Program-made: the position numbers and the translations under genes | Shown here: in pieces, positions 25,465 to 34,591 of the stretch | Position numbering within the stretch: the stretch's first letter is position 1 | Layout: the number at the start of each line of letters is the position of its first letter | The notes under the pieces: model-generated | Seen by the model: only the letters and a program-made list of their open reading frames with translations | The model's database searches: none | What the model was told of the DNA's origin: nothing | From: Paenisporosarcina indica | GTDB taxonomy: Bacteria; Bacillota; Bacilli; Bacillales_A; Planococcaceae | Direction of reading: 5' to 3' | Assembly: GCF_001939075.1 (NCBI RefSeq) | Contig: NZ_MPTA01000002.1 | Location: forward strand, 62,001 to 126,000 | Length of the DNA: 64,000 nt

Positions 25465-25565
25465 CATATAATTGTTCTTTATGAATAATTCTAATTTAGT
25501 CCACTTCCAACAGTATTCCATCTTTATGATTCTACTATTAAAGGTTGTAGTGAAATGTCAGGTTT

Positions 25566-27143
25566 CTATTTTCCAACTTCAATCCGTTCCAATAAAGTAG
25601 ATTCTGTTTTAGAACCATCCAGCTTAAATTTGGTGAATGCATATAGTTCCCCTGTTTCCTCTACATAAACCAGTCGATCGATTTTGCCATAGGCACTCAA
25701 AGTAGAAACGGGATCCAATGTACCGTATTTATAAACAGAAATCAGTCGTGAACGATCAGCAAGATACATGTCCTTACCCGCTTCATTGAACGTCATGGTT
25801 GTAAATGGCGTAGCCAGTTTACCAAGCGGAGCCAGATCTTCGGATGGCTGGATGCTTGATGCGTAAACTGTCCCATCCCCATTGTAAATAACCTTACCGT
25901 CAGGGGTCATTTGGACATAGCCCCTCAAGTTACTGGTGTCAAAGAATCGAGGCACCATTGTTTCTTGCTTGATTTTTCCTTCTATTAAACTATATGTCTC
26001 GATTTTCCCGGTATAGTGGGAAGTCGCAACCGCATAGACTTTGTTCTGGGTCGGTGACAGTTCAATCAATTTTTGTTGGGAAATACTAGCAGATGATAGA
26101 TGTTCTGACGTTTGCCAGTTATACGTTTGAACTTCTGTACTATAGCCTTGGCCCGAGCCGGATGAAATAATCAGCGTTTCCGCATCATCCACTGCGATGT
26201 CATAAGGATCAATGTTTACGTTTACTTCTTTCAGGAAAGAAAGAGTTTCGGCATTGTACACATTGATGAGTCCTTTTTGCATCTCGATGGAGTTAAATGG
26301 ACTTCTTGCCTGGATTAGTTGTGTAACAAAAACCTTGCCATTTTTGATGGCGAGCCTTTCTGCAGGATGTGTCAGTTCCACAACCTTTTTAGTTTCAGTT
26401 TCCAAGTTTAGCATGACGAGTGATTTTGACTTCGCATCGATATAGTAAATGATCGGTTTGTCTGGGTTCTTCACCAAATCGATGATCGTTGATTCCATTG
26501 TCAGTTCAACAATCGAATGCTTTATTTTTCCGGTGGACGGTCGGAAGTTGGGCTTCATGATGCGTGCAAGGAAAGCTGAAAACTGTCCACGGTCAATCGT
26601 TTGGGTTGGACGGAATGTTCCATCATTAAACCCGACAGTGATATTGTTCGCAGCCAATGATTGTATGAATGGATGTGCCCATGAGTTAACGGCTACGTCT
26701 TTAAATCCTGGCTGGAACACTCCACTCAGGTCATAAGCATTCGCTAATACTTTAGCCATTTCCGCACGGGTGATATCCCCAGTAGGATCGAAACGATCAT
26801 TACTTTTCCCATTAATGATTTTTGCACCAACAGCGTAGGCAATTTCTTTATACCCGAAAGTGGACGGGCTTACATCTTTGAATCCTGGATCTTTCATTTG
26901 ATACTCTGGCATACCGATTGATCGCATAATCATGACAATCGCTTGCGCACGCGAAAGCTTGGTCGATGGACGGAATGTGCCATCGTTGTAGCCATTGATT
27001 ACTTCTAGTTGGGTCAGATATTCGATTTCTTTCTTAAAACCAGATACATCCGTGAATCCCGCTGCTTTGGCTGATCCGGATGGAAAAACAATTATGGAAA
27101 GACTTAATGACATAGCCATCAAGACATATAATAACTTTTTCAA
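25566..27143 (-). CDS. SLH-anchored surface protein with a beta-propeller-like domain
   Basis: A 525-aa secreted protein. Signal peptide residues 1-27 (ending SAKA-AG), three SLH repeats (about 28-205: FTDVSGFKKEIEYLTQL..., FKDVSPSTFGYKEIAYAVG..., FKDVAVNSWAHPFIQSLA...) and then a domain of short beta-strand repeats (about 230-525: IYYIDAKSKSLVMLNLET, INVYNAETLSFLKEV, IQTYNWQTSEHL-like units) typical of YVTN/WD-type propellers. It is attached to the cell wall by SLH; the propeller probably binds a partner (unknown). TTG start 27143 is supported by AGAGAGGGAG 6 bases upstream. It ends about 100 bp from the pgi fragment terminator, convergent with it. Confidence 0.85.
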   Translation of the reverse strand: MKKLLYVLMAMSLSLSIIVFPSGSAKAAGFTDVSGFKKEIEYLTQLEVINGYNDGTFRPSTKLSRAQAIVMIMRSIGMPEYQMKDPGFKDVSPSTFGYKEIAYAVGAKIINGKSNDRFDPTGDITRAEMAKVLANAYDLSGVFQPGFKDVAVNSWAHPFIQSLAANNITVGFNDGTFRPTQTIDRGQFSAFLARIMKPNFRPSTGKIKHSIVELTMESTIIDLVKNPDKPIIYYIDAKSKSLVMLNLETETKKVVELTHPAERLAIKNGKVFVTQLIQARSPFNSIEMQKGLINVYNAETLSFLKEVNVNIDPYDIAVDDAETLIISSGSGQGYSTEVQTYNWQTSEHLSSASISQQKLIELSPTQNKVYAVATSHYTGKIETYSLIEGKIKQETMVPRFFDTSNLRGYVQMTPDGKVIYNGDGTVYASSIQPSEDLAPLGKLATPFTTMTFNEAGKDMYLADRSRLISVYKYGTLDPVSTLSAYGKIDRLVYVEETGELYAFTKFKLDGSKTESTLLERIEVGK

Positions 27144-27622
27144 TGAAAACTCCCTCTCTTATTAAACTCTATTAATTATAGTGTCAGAACAAGTCATTTA
27201 CACGTTACTAATGGACTAAGTTGGATATCTAAGCGAAAAAGACCGATACAACAATTGCTGTAACGGTTCTTTACGCGTGCGAGATACACATGTATGCAGT
27301 TACGCACGAAGTTACTTCACTACGTGCGTCTCTATCTTCTTGGAGTATTGCGACTAGAATTCTTTTAAATGTCACATTAGTTTTCTATTTCTTTTGTTAA
27401 GTTCATTGTTTTCAACACTAGGGCGCGTTTTTTAGTTGAATTTGTGATTTTGTGATTTTATCTCTGGCCAAATAAATCCTCCGACCTTACTTAAAGTAAT
27501 TATAGAGGGGGAAATAAATATTTACATACAAAACCCCGAACCTCGGGACGCTTTTTTAAAGTGTCCGAGATTCGGGGTTCAGTTCAATGTTCCAACAATA
27601 TCCCATTTTCATAATATAAAAA
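27144..27622. other. intergenic region with a degenerate family B unit
   Basis: No gene recognised. Short inverted motifs around ACGCGTGCGA and CGCACGAAG lie near 27,280-27,320. The end-like sequence AACACTAGGGCGCGTTTTTTAG is at 27,415-27,436. After it, minus-strand debris could be the tail of a lost gene. Confidence 0.4.
27532..27579 (-). terminator. long hairpin terminator
   Basis: AACCCCGAA...CTCGGACAC pairs imperfectly with GTGTCCGAG...TTCGGGGTT around an A/T loop. The T tract (TTTTG) lies on the minus-strand exit side, so it probably ends DUF1643 transcription about 100 bp past its stop. Confidence 0.75.
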
Positions 27623-27670
27623 TGAATTGTAGTTAAATCTGAATCGTTTAAATAGTTTCTGGCACAGGAA
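27623..27670. repeat. dispersed repeat, family B
   Basis: GAATTGTAGTTAAATCTGAAT...TTCTGGCACAGG, ending 6 bp from the stop of the DUF1643 gene. Confidence 0.6.
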
Positions 27671-27675
27671 AAGGT

Positions 27676-28386
27676 TTATTGATACACAGCTTCTTGATTG
27701 TTCAGCACACTCACCATATCCTCCAACCAAGCCTCACAGCGTTCCGGTATCCATGGATTCGGGTGTTTCGGATACCCCTTCACTGGATGCCAAACCGCAA
27801 TGGGCTTCTTTCCATAGGAAGTTAACATATTATCAAAATCAAGCAACCCATATGCATTCGCCATTTTCTTTGGTTCTGGCTTATCTCCCCAACCATAGAG
27901 GAGTCGGTCCGCACTTGAAATTATTTTGGACCATTCCGATACAGAGTTATTTGCAAATCGGGAATGTACAATTCCTCCAATTTCAGATCTCTTTAACAGC
28001 GCCAAAAACTTCATACGGTTTCCTTCACAAACATCGGATAAGTTCACAATCTTCATTTCGTCCCAAGACATGCGCTCCATCAAACGCATTAGTTGGAACT
28101 GAGTTTTATCTGGCTTCGCTTCTGTCCACTCACCTAATTGTGCAGCTAAAATGGGCTTGCAACTCCCCGGATTTAACATTACGATTACTGCATCTGCGCG
28201 TTGTTTTTCGGTATTAATCGAACTCGTGTTTTGTCTACGCTCAATTCGCGCCTCTGGTCGCATCCACACTCGATCACCAGCAATGGTCACTTCAAAAAAT
28301 TGACCCCATACTATGTACTTTTCTTTTAATAACGCTTCTGACAACAACTCCAACCCGTCACCCCATAAGAACTTTTTATATTTCAT
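27676..28386 (-). CDS. DUF1643 family protein
   Basis: A 236-aa soluble protein with the DUF1643 signature: ADAVIVMLNPGSCKP (about residues 84-98), a KIVNLSDVCEGN segment and a final PIAVWHPVKGYPKHPNPW. The family is of unknown function and frequent on accessory DNA. There is no Shine-Dalgarno sequence before ATG 28386, because the composite repeat copy C starts at that codon. Either translation is weak or the start lies elsewhere. A degraded fragment of a close paralogue at 7287-7402 is joined to the same repeat in the same arrangement, so gene and repeat probably travelled together. Confidence 0.8.
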   Translation of the reverse strand: MKYKKFLWGDGLELLSEALLKEKYIVWGQFFEVTIAGDRVWMRPEARIERRQNTSSINTEKQRADAVIVMLNPGSCKPILAAQLGEWTEAKPDKTQFQLMRLMERMSWDEMKIVNLSDVCEGNRMKFLALLKRSEIGGIVHSRFANNSVSEWSKIISSADRLLYGWGDKPEPKKMANAYGLLDFDNMLTSYGKKPIAVWHPVKGYPKHPNPWIPERCEAWLEDMVSVLNNQEAVYQ

Positions 28387-28759
28387 TATTTCGACAAATG
28401 TTTGGAAAATCCTTTAGAAAACAATAAATTATAAATTTTCTACCATAAAAAATATGCAGCTGAAATTGCAATTTCAGCTGCCTTTTGCTTAGTTTATTTT
28501 GTTGCAGTAATAATAACATTTATCACTTACGAAATTCTTAGAGAAAGTAGTCTTGCTATTAGGGCTTTAAGGACATTAAGAAGTGAATTGTAGTTAAATG
28601 TCAGAATTGTCTCATTGGATGGCACCTTAAAATCTATAGATATTCTATGTTTTTTATGCTTAGCATTCCAAGTAAATCATTATTTTCAAGTTTTGATTTT
28701 TTTGAATATACAATTGTAGTTTATAATCTGAATAGTTTTTTACACAGGTACCTGTTTTT
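28386..28759. repeat. composite dispersed repeat, copy C (full length)
   Basis: Starts TTATTTCGACAAATG and has the same block order as copy A: terminator palindrome, ATTTATCAC...CGAA-TTCTTAGAGAAA, a half family B unit with TGTCAGAATTGTCTCATTGG, a TATTCTCTA/TATTCTATG region, and a final family B unit with the 12-bp palindrome ACAGGTACCTGT (28,744-28,755). It runs from the DUF1643 start codon to a fragment of the sigma factor gene. Confidence 0.8.
28456..28486. terminator. palindrome inside composite repeat copy C
   Basis: A 26-bp perfect palindrome with arms GCAGCTGAAATTG and CAATTTCAGCTGC, followed by CTTTTG. The versions in copies A and B are degenerate at the same place. Confidence 0.8.
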
Positions 28760-28768
28760 GAATATACC

Positions 28769-28810
28769 TCTATGATGAATCAAAAGGAGATTTTGCACCT
28801 TTTAATTATG
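28769..28810 (+). pseudogene. short fragment of the comK-linked sigma factor gene
   Basis: TATGATGAATCAAAAGG and GATTTTGCACCTTTT match 9,836-9,870 with a single difference over about 35 bp, encoding YDESKGDFAPF. It is on the same strand, with its 5' edge 10 bp after the end of composite repeat copy C. No other part of the gene is present. Confidence 0.8.
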
Positions 28811-28930
28811 TTTTCAGAATTGTTCCCTGTTGTGGCACCCTGTAATTTATGACAATTTATATACCTACATCACTATACAATAAAAGAATCCAACACCAGT
28901 CTTAATTATTGGATTCTTAAAATTCATATA

Positions 28931-28979
28931 CAATTGTAATTTATAATCTGAATAGTTTTTTATACAGGTACCTGTTTTA
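28931..28979. repeat. dispersed repeat, family B, at the end of the eps operon
   Basis: CAATTGTAATTTATAATCTGAAT...ATACAGGTACCTGTTTTA. It contains the perfect palindrome ACAGGTACCTGT (28,964-28,975) and ends 9 bp from the stop of the last eps gene. It is nearly identical to the unit at 28,711-28,759. Confidence 0.7.
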
Positions 28980-28987
28980 TGAAACTT

Positions 28988-29527
28988 TCAATTATTTAAA
29001 CTTTCAATTGCGTGTGCTATCACGACTGTTCCTATTTTTTTAGCAGGGACACCAGCAATTATTGAGTTACTTTCAAAACTTTTTGTCACTACTGCTCCTG
29101 CCCCAATAGATGAATTATCACCGATGATAATTGGTCCTAATATATTTGAGCCAGAAAAAGCAGTAACATTATCCCCAATAATTGGCATAGTCTGTTCATT
29201 GTTATTTTGATTTCTTCCACCCAATGTAACATTATGAAATAATTCGAAGTTATTTCCTATCTTCACGTCATTGCCGATTACAATACCAACCGAATGGACG
29301 ATTCTAAATTTCTGTCCAATTTGAGCCGCAGGCGATATATCAGCGCTATAGAATATTATCCCTAAAGTCCTCAAAAGACCAGGTAATATTGGAATTTTCT
29401 TTTCTAATGACCAATGAGCCACCCTGTATAAAAAAACCAACCAAAATGTAGAAAGTAGGAATACACCTTTAAAAGCCCCTAAAACACTTAATTTATAGGT
29501 TTTCAAATCCTCCTTTATAGTTTGCAT
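28988..29527 (-). CDS. left-handed beta-helix acyltransferase (serine O-acetyltransferase-like)
   Basis: A 179-aa protein with a hydrophobic N-terminal helix (about 15-40) and then hexapeptide repeats (about 60-165: ISPAAQIG, IVIGNDVKIG, IIGDNVTAFSG, IIIGDNSSIGAGAVV, AGVPAKKIG) of the LbH/CysE-like fold. It transfers an acetyl group from acetyl-CoA to a sugar hydroxyl or amine. As the last gene of the polysaccharide operon it probably O-acetylates the repeat unit; CysE-type serine acetylation is less likely here. ATG 29527 follows GGAGGTGC. A 217-bp gap separates it from the preceding acyltransferase. Confidence 0.85.
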   Translation of the reverse strand: MQTIKEDLKTYKLSVLGAFKGVFLLSTFWLVFLYRVAHWSLEKKIPILPGLLRTLGIIFYSADISPAAQIGQKFRIVHSVGIVIGNDVKIGNNFELFHNVTLGGRNQNNNEQTMPIIGDNVTAFSGSNILGPIIIGDNSSIGAGAVVTKSFESNSIIAGVPAKKIGTVVIAHAIESLNN

Positions 29528-29744
29528 TTATGCACCTCCAAAATATTTGTTAAATATTATCATATACTATTAAATATTGTTAGAACAAAATTCCCTTCGT
29601 TCTAAAAAGCTTACTGCTATTCCACTCCTGTAAATAAAGTTTCTTTAAATATGTGATAGTGTATATTCAACCCCGACGACGATTAAGCACACTTATATAG
29701 CCAATAACAGTTTGAGTTCTAGATTCTAATAAATTCATTTGAAT

Positions 29745-30885
29745 TCAACTCTTAGAAGGGTTATCATTAATTACGTTATATTCAGTTTGTTTTTTTAATA
29801 GTATTATTGATCTTGCTAGCTTCATTGAAGGTTTTTCAATATATCTATAACTTAATAATGATATTACAATTGTCATCAAAAGACTAATCAAGAAAATTCC
29901 TAATATAGGTATAAAAGCACCTAATAAAATTTCTATGGACAATAGGACCAGTAAATGGAACAAATAAAAGCTGTAAGAAATTTTACCTAACACAAGGAAT
30001 GGTCTAGTTAATAAAAACGGAACTCTTACTGAGAGAACATAAATAATAATAATTACTGCTCCTAATGAGATTAACCAGTCACCTATGTAATACCCTAAAT
30101 CATTGTTCCCCCTTAATGAAACTGCATATCCATACATAAATAATCCAAATAATAAGATACTGATTCTTGTTAATTTGTTTGATTCTTTAAATTTCTTAAC
30201 TAAATGAACATGATTTTTTTGCAAGGATCGCACCAATAATAAACATCAATATATAATGGAATGAAATAATTATATTAATATTGTTATCAATCTTTAATGT
30301 TACAATAAAAGCAATTGAAATTACTGAAGTCAGGAATCCAAGAGTCATAATTTTTTTCCATTCAAATTTAATAAGTAACATTATTAATAAGGGGAAAACT
30401 AGCGAGATTCTCATTTCATGAACTAATGACCAAATTACAGAATCAAATGCATTAGAATTGTATGTTCCAATAAATAATATATGTTTAATAATAGTATTTA
30501 ATCCAGATTCCCCTGTCCAAGTTCCCGCAATGTTATTAAGAGAAAATACACCTCTAAGAATAATACCTAATAATACAGCTACTATGAAGGGAAAATAAAT
30601 ACGAAGAGATCGTTTAATTATAAATGTAATATAATTATGTATGTAATTTTTCTTGTAAAATGGAAGTGATAAAACAAACCCACTTAGTATAAAGAAAAAT
30701 ATTACTGCCTCGTGTCCAGCCCATAAAATCCTAAGAGGTGAATAGGCAATAATATTCCAATATCCGACTTGACCACGATTCTCCCAACTAACATTAAAAA
30801 AATGATATACAAAAACTGTAAAAGCTATGATTCCTCTTAGTGAATCCAATTCTTCAAATCTTTTACTACCATTGTTAACTTTCAT
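29745..30885 (-). pseudogene. acyltransferase 3 family membrane protein, split by a frameshift in a seven-A tract
   Basis: Two frames together make one typical acyltransferase 3 (OafA/YrhL-like). The N-part (30,885-30,196) starts FEELDSLRGIIAFTVFVYHF, with the catalytic His in VYHFF and AVIFFFILSGFVLSL. The C-part (to 29,745) has YGYAVSLRG, SYSFYLFHL and YRYIEKPSM. The first frame runs out as AILAKKSCSFS and the second resumes as AKNHVHLVKKF. Removing one T from T7 at 30,214-30,220 restores a protein of about 379 aa with ten or so membrane helices. It would O-acetylate the polysaccharide. ATG 30885 has GAGGTGG. The break may be a real off-phase, a mutation or a sequencing error. Confidence 0.85.
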
Positions 30886-30976
30886 TTATCCACCTCAATA
30901 TATTAATCAAACAAAACTACTTTAAGACAATATATATGACGTCCATCTACTTATTTGTATGAACGTCACCTTAGTT

Positions 30977-32131
30977 TTATTTCATTGCAGTTTTTGTTAA
31001 ATTATGAATAATCACCTCAATTACTTTATGTTGTTCTTCAATACTCATATTCGACCCACTAGGCAAACAAAGACCTCTTTCAAACAACCTTTGGCTCACG
31101 TCATCATTCTCACCATGAGCATAAAACTTACACCCTTCAAACACTGGCTGCAGATGCAATGGTTTCCATACAGGACGAGCTTCAATGTTCTCTTCAGCTA
31201 AAGCATCAATCAATTTATAAGGTGTTACCTTTATCTTCTCCGGATCCAACGTCAAAGTAGTTAACCACCGATTACCGTATGTGCCTTCGAGTTCAGGCAT
31301 AAACTCCAAGCCATCAACTTCACCTAAAGCTTCTACATATCGTTCAAATACCGCACGCCGTGCCTTAACACGTTCATCCAATACTTCTAATTGTGCACGA
31401 CCTATTCCAGCCAATACATTACTCATACGGTAGTTATAACCCACTACACTGTGTTGATAATGTTTAGCTTGATCACGTGCTTGAGTTGCTAGAAATCTAG
31501 AACGACTTATTTGCTCTACGTCATCCGAAACTAACATACCACCACCAGAAGTTGTGATGATTTTATTCCCGTTGAATGAAAAAACACCAAACTTACCGAA
31601 CGTTCCACTCTTCTTCCCTTTATATGAAGCTCCAAGTGATTCTGCTGCATCTTCAATGACTGGAATACCATAAGCATTGCAAAGTGCCATCAATTCATCC
31701 ATTTCGGCACTTTGTCCATATAAATTAACGATAAGGACAGCTTTAGGTAATTTATCTTCTGCTTTCGCTTCAACCAATGCACGTTCTAATGCAACCGGTG
31801 AAATATTCCATGATTCTTCATCAGAATCGATAAATACAGGGTCTGCACCAAGGTAAAGAATTGGGTTTGCTGTTGCAATAAAAGTTAGGGATGAACAAAA
31901 CACAGTGTCCCCCTGTCCAACTCCCAATAAATCCAAAGCTAGATGAATAGCGGCAGTTCCTGAACTAACGGCCGCTGCTCCTTCACTTCCTGCATATGCT
32001 GCAATTTCAGCTTCAAATCCATCGACATTTGCCCCCAGTGGAGCAATCCAGTTTGTATCAAAAGCTTCTTTTATGTATGCTTGCTCATTTCCACTCATAT
32101 GAGGGGAAGATAGAAAAATTCGGTTTTTCAT
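30977..32131 (-). CDS. epsN: DegT/DnrJ/EryC1 aminotransferase (PglE/EpsN-like)
   Basis: A 384-aa PLP enzyme. The catalytic Lys lies in FSFNGNKIITTSGGGM, VPVIEDAAESLGA binds PLP, and the C-terminal LCLPSGSNMS is typical. It transfers an amino group to the 4-keto sugar made by the 4,6-dehydratase (44,798-46,633), giving UDP-4-amino-4,6-dideoxy-GlcNAc. It lies directly after the PglD-like acetyltransferase (no gap) and the sugar transferase, the same trio as epsL-epsM-epsN of Bacillus subtilis and pglC-D-E of Campylobacter. Product: a bacillosamine-type sugar. Symbol given by pathway analogy. Confidence 0.9.
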   Translation of the reverse strand: MKNRIFLSSPHMSGNEQAYIKEAFDTNWIAPLGANVDGFEAEIAAYAGSEGAAAVSSGTAAIHLALDLLGVGQGDTVFCSSLTFIATANPILYLGADPVFIDSDEESWNISPVALERALVEAKAEDKLPKAVLIVNLYGQSAEMDELMALCNAYGIPVIEDAAESLGASYKGKKSGTFGKFGVFSFNGNKIITTSGGGMLVSDDVEQISRSRFLATQARDQAKHYQHSVVGYNYRMSNVLAGIGRAQLEVLDERVKARRAVFERYVEALGEVDGLEFMPELEGTYGNRWLTTLTLDPEKIKVTPYKLIDALAEENIEARPVWKPLHLQPVFEGCKFYAHGENDDVSQRLFERGLCLPSGSNMSIEEQHKVIEVIIHNLTKTAMK

Positions 32132-32764
32132 TTATAGTCCTTCTCTCTTAATAACTTTAGCTGGAACACCTACTGCAGTTACTCGATCTCCAATATGCGT
32201 AATTACTACAGAACCTGCTCCTATTACTGACCATACACCAATTGATTTCATGGGGATAATAGTAGATCCAGCCCCAATATGTGAACCTTCACCTACTGTA
32301 ACACCACCAGTAAGTATACTTCCAGGTGATACATGACTATAATCTCCTACTACACAGTCATGTTCTATAACACAATTTGTATTTAGAATGACATGTTTGC
32401 CAATCCTTGCATCCGCATTTATGACTACCCCTGGCATTACGATCGTACCTTCACCAATTTTTGCACTATCACTTATTGTCGTGTTTTCATGTACAATTGA
32501 AATTAAATCATTGTCCTGTAAATTTAGGTTGTCTATTATTTTCTTACGGATATTATTTCCACCAATAGCAATCAATATTTTTGCTGAATATTCAATCTTC
32601 AACTCATGCAAAATGTTCAAAGGACCTCTAATGAGTCCTTCGACAAAGTGCTTTTCTGTATACTTGTCATCAAGTTTAGCAACGACTTTAAAACTCTCAA
32701 TCGAATGCACGCAATCCGTAATAACTTTAGCGTGACCACTGTCACCAATGAGTATGATATTCAT
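32132..32764 (-). CDS. epsM: NeuD/PglD-type sugar N-acetyltransferase (EpsM-like)
   Basis: A 210-aa protein. The N-terminal Rossmann-like half (IILIGDSGHAKVITDCV) binds the UDP-sugar, and the C-terminal left-handed beta-helix (about 90-205: SDSAKIGEGTIVMPG, DARIGKHVILNTNCVIEHDC, GDYSHVSPGS, GVTVGEGSHIGAGS) carries the EHD catalytic histidine. It acetylates the 4-amino group to give UDP-2,4-diacetamido-2,4,6-trideoxyglucose (diNAc-bacillosamine). Adjacent to both its neighbours with 0-2 bp spacing. Confidence 0.9.
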   Translation of the reverse strand: MNIILIGDSGHAKVITDCVHSIESFKVVAKLDDKYTEKHFVEGLIRGPLNILHELKIEYSAKILIAIGGNNIRKKIIDNLNLQDNDLISIVHENTTISDSAKIGEGTIVMPGVVINADARIGKHVILNTNCVIEHDCVVGDYSHVSPGSILTGGVTVGEGSHIGAGSTIIPMKSIGVWSVIGAGSVVITHIGDRVTAVGVPAKVIKREGL

Positions 32765-32766
32765 GA

Positions 32767-33381
32767 TTATTCACGACCTTCGTGATTGGATTTTGGGTTC
32801 CCTTGAAATTTGGTCATCGTTGCTTGTCCTTCTTGACTGATACCTTCAGATTTAAAGACCTTTAATACCGTCATAAAAAGAATTTTATTATCTAACCAGA
32901 ATGACTGATTTTCTACATACCATACATCGTATTCAAACTTCTGTTCCCATGAAATTGCATTACGACCATTAACTTGTGCCCAACCGGTAATACCAGGTCG
33001 GACATCGTGTCTTTTGGCCTGTCGTGAATTATATAAGGATAAATATTCAACCAACAAAGGGCGTGGTCCTACAATGCTCATATCGCCTTTGAAAACGTTC
33101 CATAATTGTGGAAGTTCATCCAAACTAAACTTACGAAGTGTTTTTCCAAAAGCAGTTAGCCTAATATCATCAGGCAATAAATGACCATACACATCGCGAT
33201 CATCGGTCATAGATCTAAACTTGTATACATAAAATGAATTACCATTAAGACCCGGTCGTTCTTGTTTGAATAGTACAGGCGAGCCTATTTTCTTCTGAAT
33301 TAATAATGCTGTTAAACCAATAATAGGTAATAGCAAAACTAAAGCAATAGAACTAACTAATAAATCAAAAGTTCTTTTCAT
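32767..33381 (-). CDS. epsL: initiating sugar-phosphate transferase (PglC/EpsL-like)
   Basis: A 204-aa monotopic membrane enzyme that moves phospho-sugar from the UDP-sugar to undecaprenyl phosphate, the first membrane step of the repeat unit. One N-terminal re-entrant helix (about 4-28) is followed by [48 protein letters not shown] and [20 protein letters not shown] 33381 is preferred for family length; an in-frame ATG at 33399 has no ribosome binding site. Its likely substrate is the bacillosamine-type sugar of the two following genes. Confidence 0.9.
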   Translation of the reverse strand: MKRTFDLLVSSIALVLLLPIIGLTALLIQKKIGSPVLFKQERPGLNGNSFYVYKFRSMTDDRDVYGHLLPDDIRLTAFGKTLRKFSLDELPQLWNVFKGDMSIVGPRPLLVEYLSLYNSRQAKRHDVRPGITGWAQVNGRNAISWEQKFEYDVWYVENQSFWLDNKILFMTVLKVFKSEGISQEGQATMTKFQGNPKSNHEGRE

Positions 33382-33433
33382 TTCATTCTCTTTTCTCATC
33401 TAAAGTATTTCGTAATTGATGTTTATGAAAAAC

Positions 33434-34591
33434 TTATCTAGTTAAGGTATTAAACAACTCAATCTGTTTACTTAATACTTTCTCTTCATCAAATAATTCT
33501 TCTACAATTTCTCTACTTTTCATACCAAATTGTTTAACTAGAGTTGGATTGCTAATTAATTTTTCCATTGCTTCATATAATTCTTGTACATTTTCTTTTT
33601 CTACTAAGTATCCATTTTCGCCATCAAACACTTCTTCACGGCAACCGCGAATATTTGTAGCGATAACGGGTTTTTCCATAGCCATCGCTTCAATAATTGA
33701 ACGAGGTAAACCTTCACGATAAGAAGGCAGTATGTACACATCAGATGCATTCATTAATAAAGGAATATCTTTTCGAAAACCTAGGTAACGTATACTTTCA
33801 TGCTTGATATCACTAATTAGCTTTTGATAACTTTCCAAATCACGTTCTCCCTCAGGCAACCCACCTATTAAAATCAATTTAGCATGTGGATATTTTATAT
33901 TTAATCTCTTAAATGATTCTATCAATTCAAAAATCCCTTTCTCTTTTACTAGTCTACCTGTAAAAGAGAATACAAAATCTTTTTCATTAATATTTTCATT
34001 TGAGTAGAACTCAGCAATATCATTTGATGGAACTAATGTATTATTAAACTTCATCCATATGTCCACACCATTACTTAAATGAATAATCCGTTTTGGAAAT
34101 TTGAATTTATCGTTCACTGCCAATTCATAGTCTTCTTTGCTTTGCAAAAAAAGCCAATCTGTTAAATACCGTGCCGCATATTTCTCTAAGGAATAAAACA
34201 ATTTGTATTGTTTTTTGGACATCTCATCATGAAAATAAAAACCATGAGCTGTATAAACCACATGTTTTACTCCAGCAAGTTTAGCGGCAATTCTTCCTAG
34301 AAGTGCTGCTATTGGAGTATGGACATGCACAATATCGTATTGTTCCTTCTTCATTAACTTAAATAATTTCCATATTGATTTTGCATTTTTTAAGGGATGA
34401 ATTTTACGATCAATTGATATATTGATCATATTTAACCCTTGACTCTTTAATTCTTCAAATCTACCTAAATTAGTACAGACGTTGTGAACCGTATAACCTT
34501 CAACCATTGATCTTTCAATCAATGGTTTTAATAAAGCTTCTACACTTAGGTCTATCGCACATACTTGCAATATTTTTACTTGATTTGACAT
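33434..34591 (-). CDS. glycosyltransferase family 4 (GT-B)
   Basis: A 385-aa cytoplasmic GT-B enzyme. The N-terminal domain has HVHTPIAALLGRIAAKLAGV and YTAHGFYFHDE. The C-terminal nucleotide-sugar domain has FSFTGRLVKEKG, ILIGGLPEG and YILPSYREGLPRSIIEAMAM (E-x7-E motif). It resembles PglA/EpsD-type transferases that add the second sugar to a bacillosamine-linked lipid. Its ATG directly follows the stop of the dehydrogenase gene. Donor sugar unknown. Confidence 0.88.
   Translation of the reverse strand: MSNQVKILQVCAIDLSVEALLKPLIERSMVEGYTVHNVCTNLGRFEELKSQGLNMINISIDRKIHPLKNAKSIWKLFKLMKKEQYDIVHVHTPIAALLGRIAAKLAGVKHVVYTAHGFYFHDEMSKKQYKLFYSLEKYAARYLTDWLFLQSKEDYELAVNDKFKFPKRIIHLSNGVDIWMKFNNTLVPSNDIAEFYSNENINEKDFVFSFTGRLVKEKGIFELIESFKRLNIKYPHAKLILIGGLPEGERDLESYQKLISDIKHESIRYLGFRKDIPLLMNASDVYILPSYREGLPRSIIEAMAMEKPVIATNIRGCREEVFDGENGYLVEKENVQELYEAMEKLISNPTLVKQFGMKSREIVEELFDEEKVLSKQIELFNTLTR

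Noticed and set aside
27753-28217. 154-codon plus-strand ORF opposite the DUF1643 gene
   Set aside because: Antisense to a recognisable gene and without start signals.
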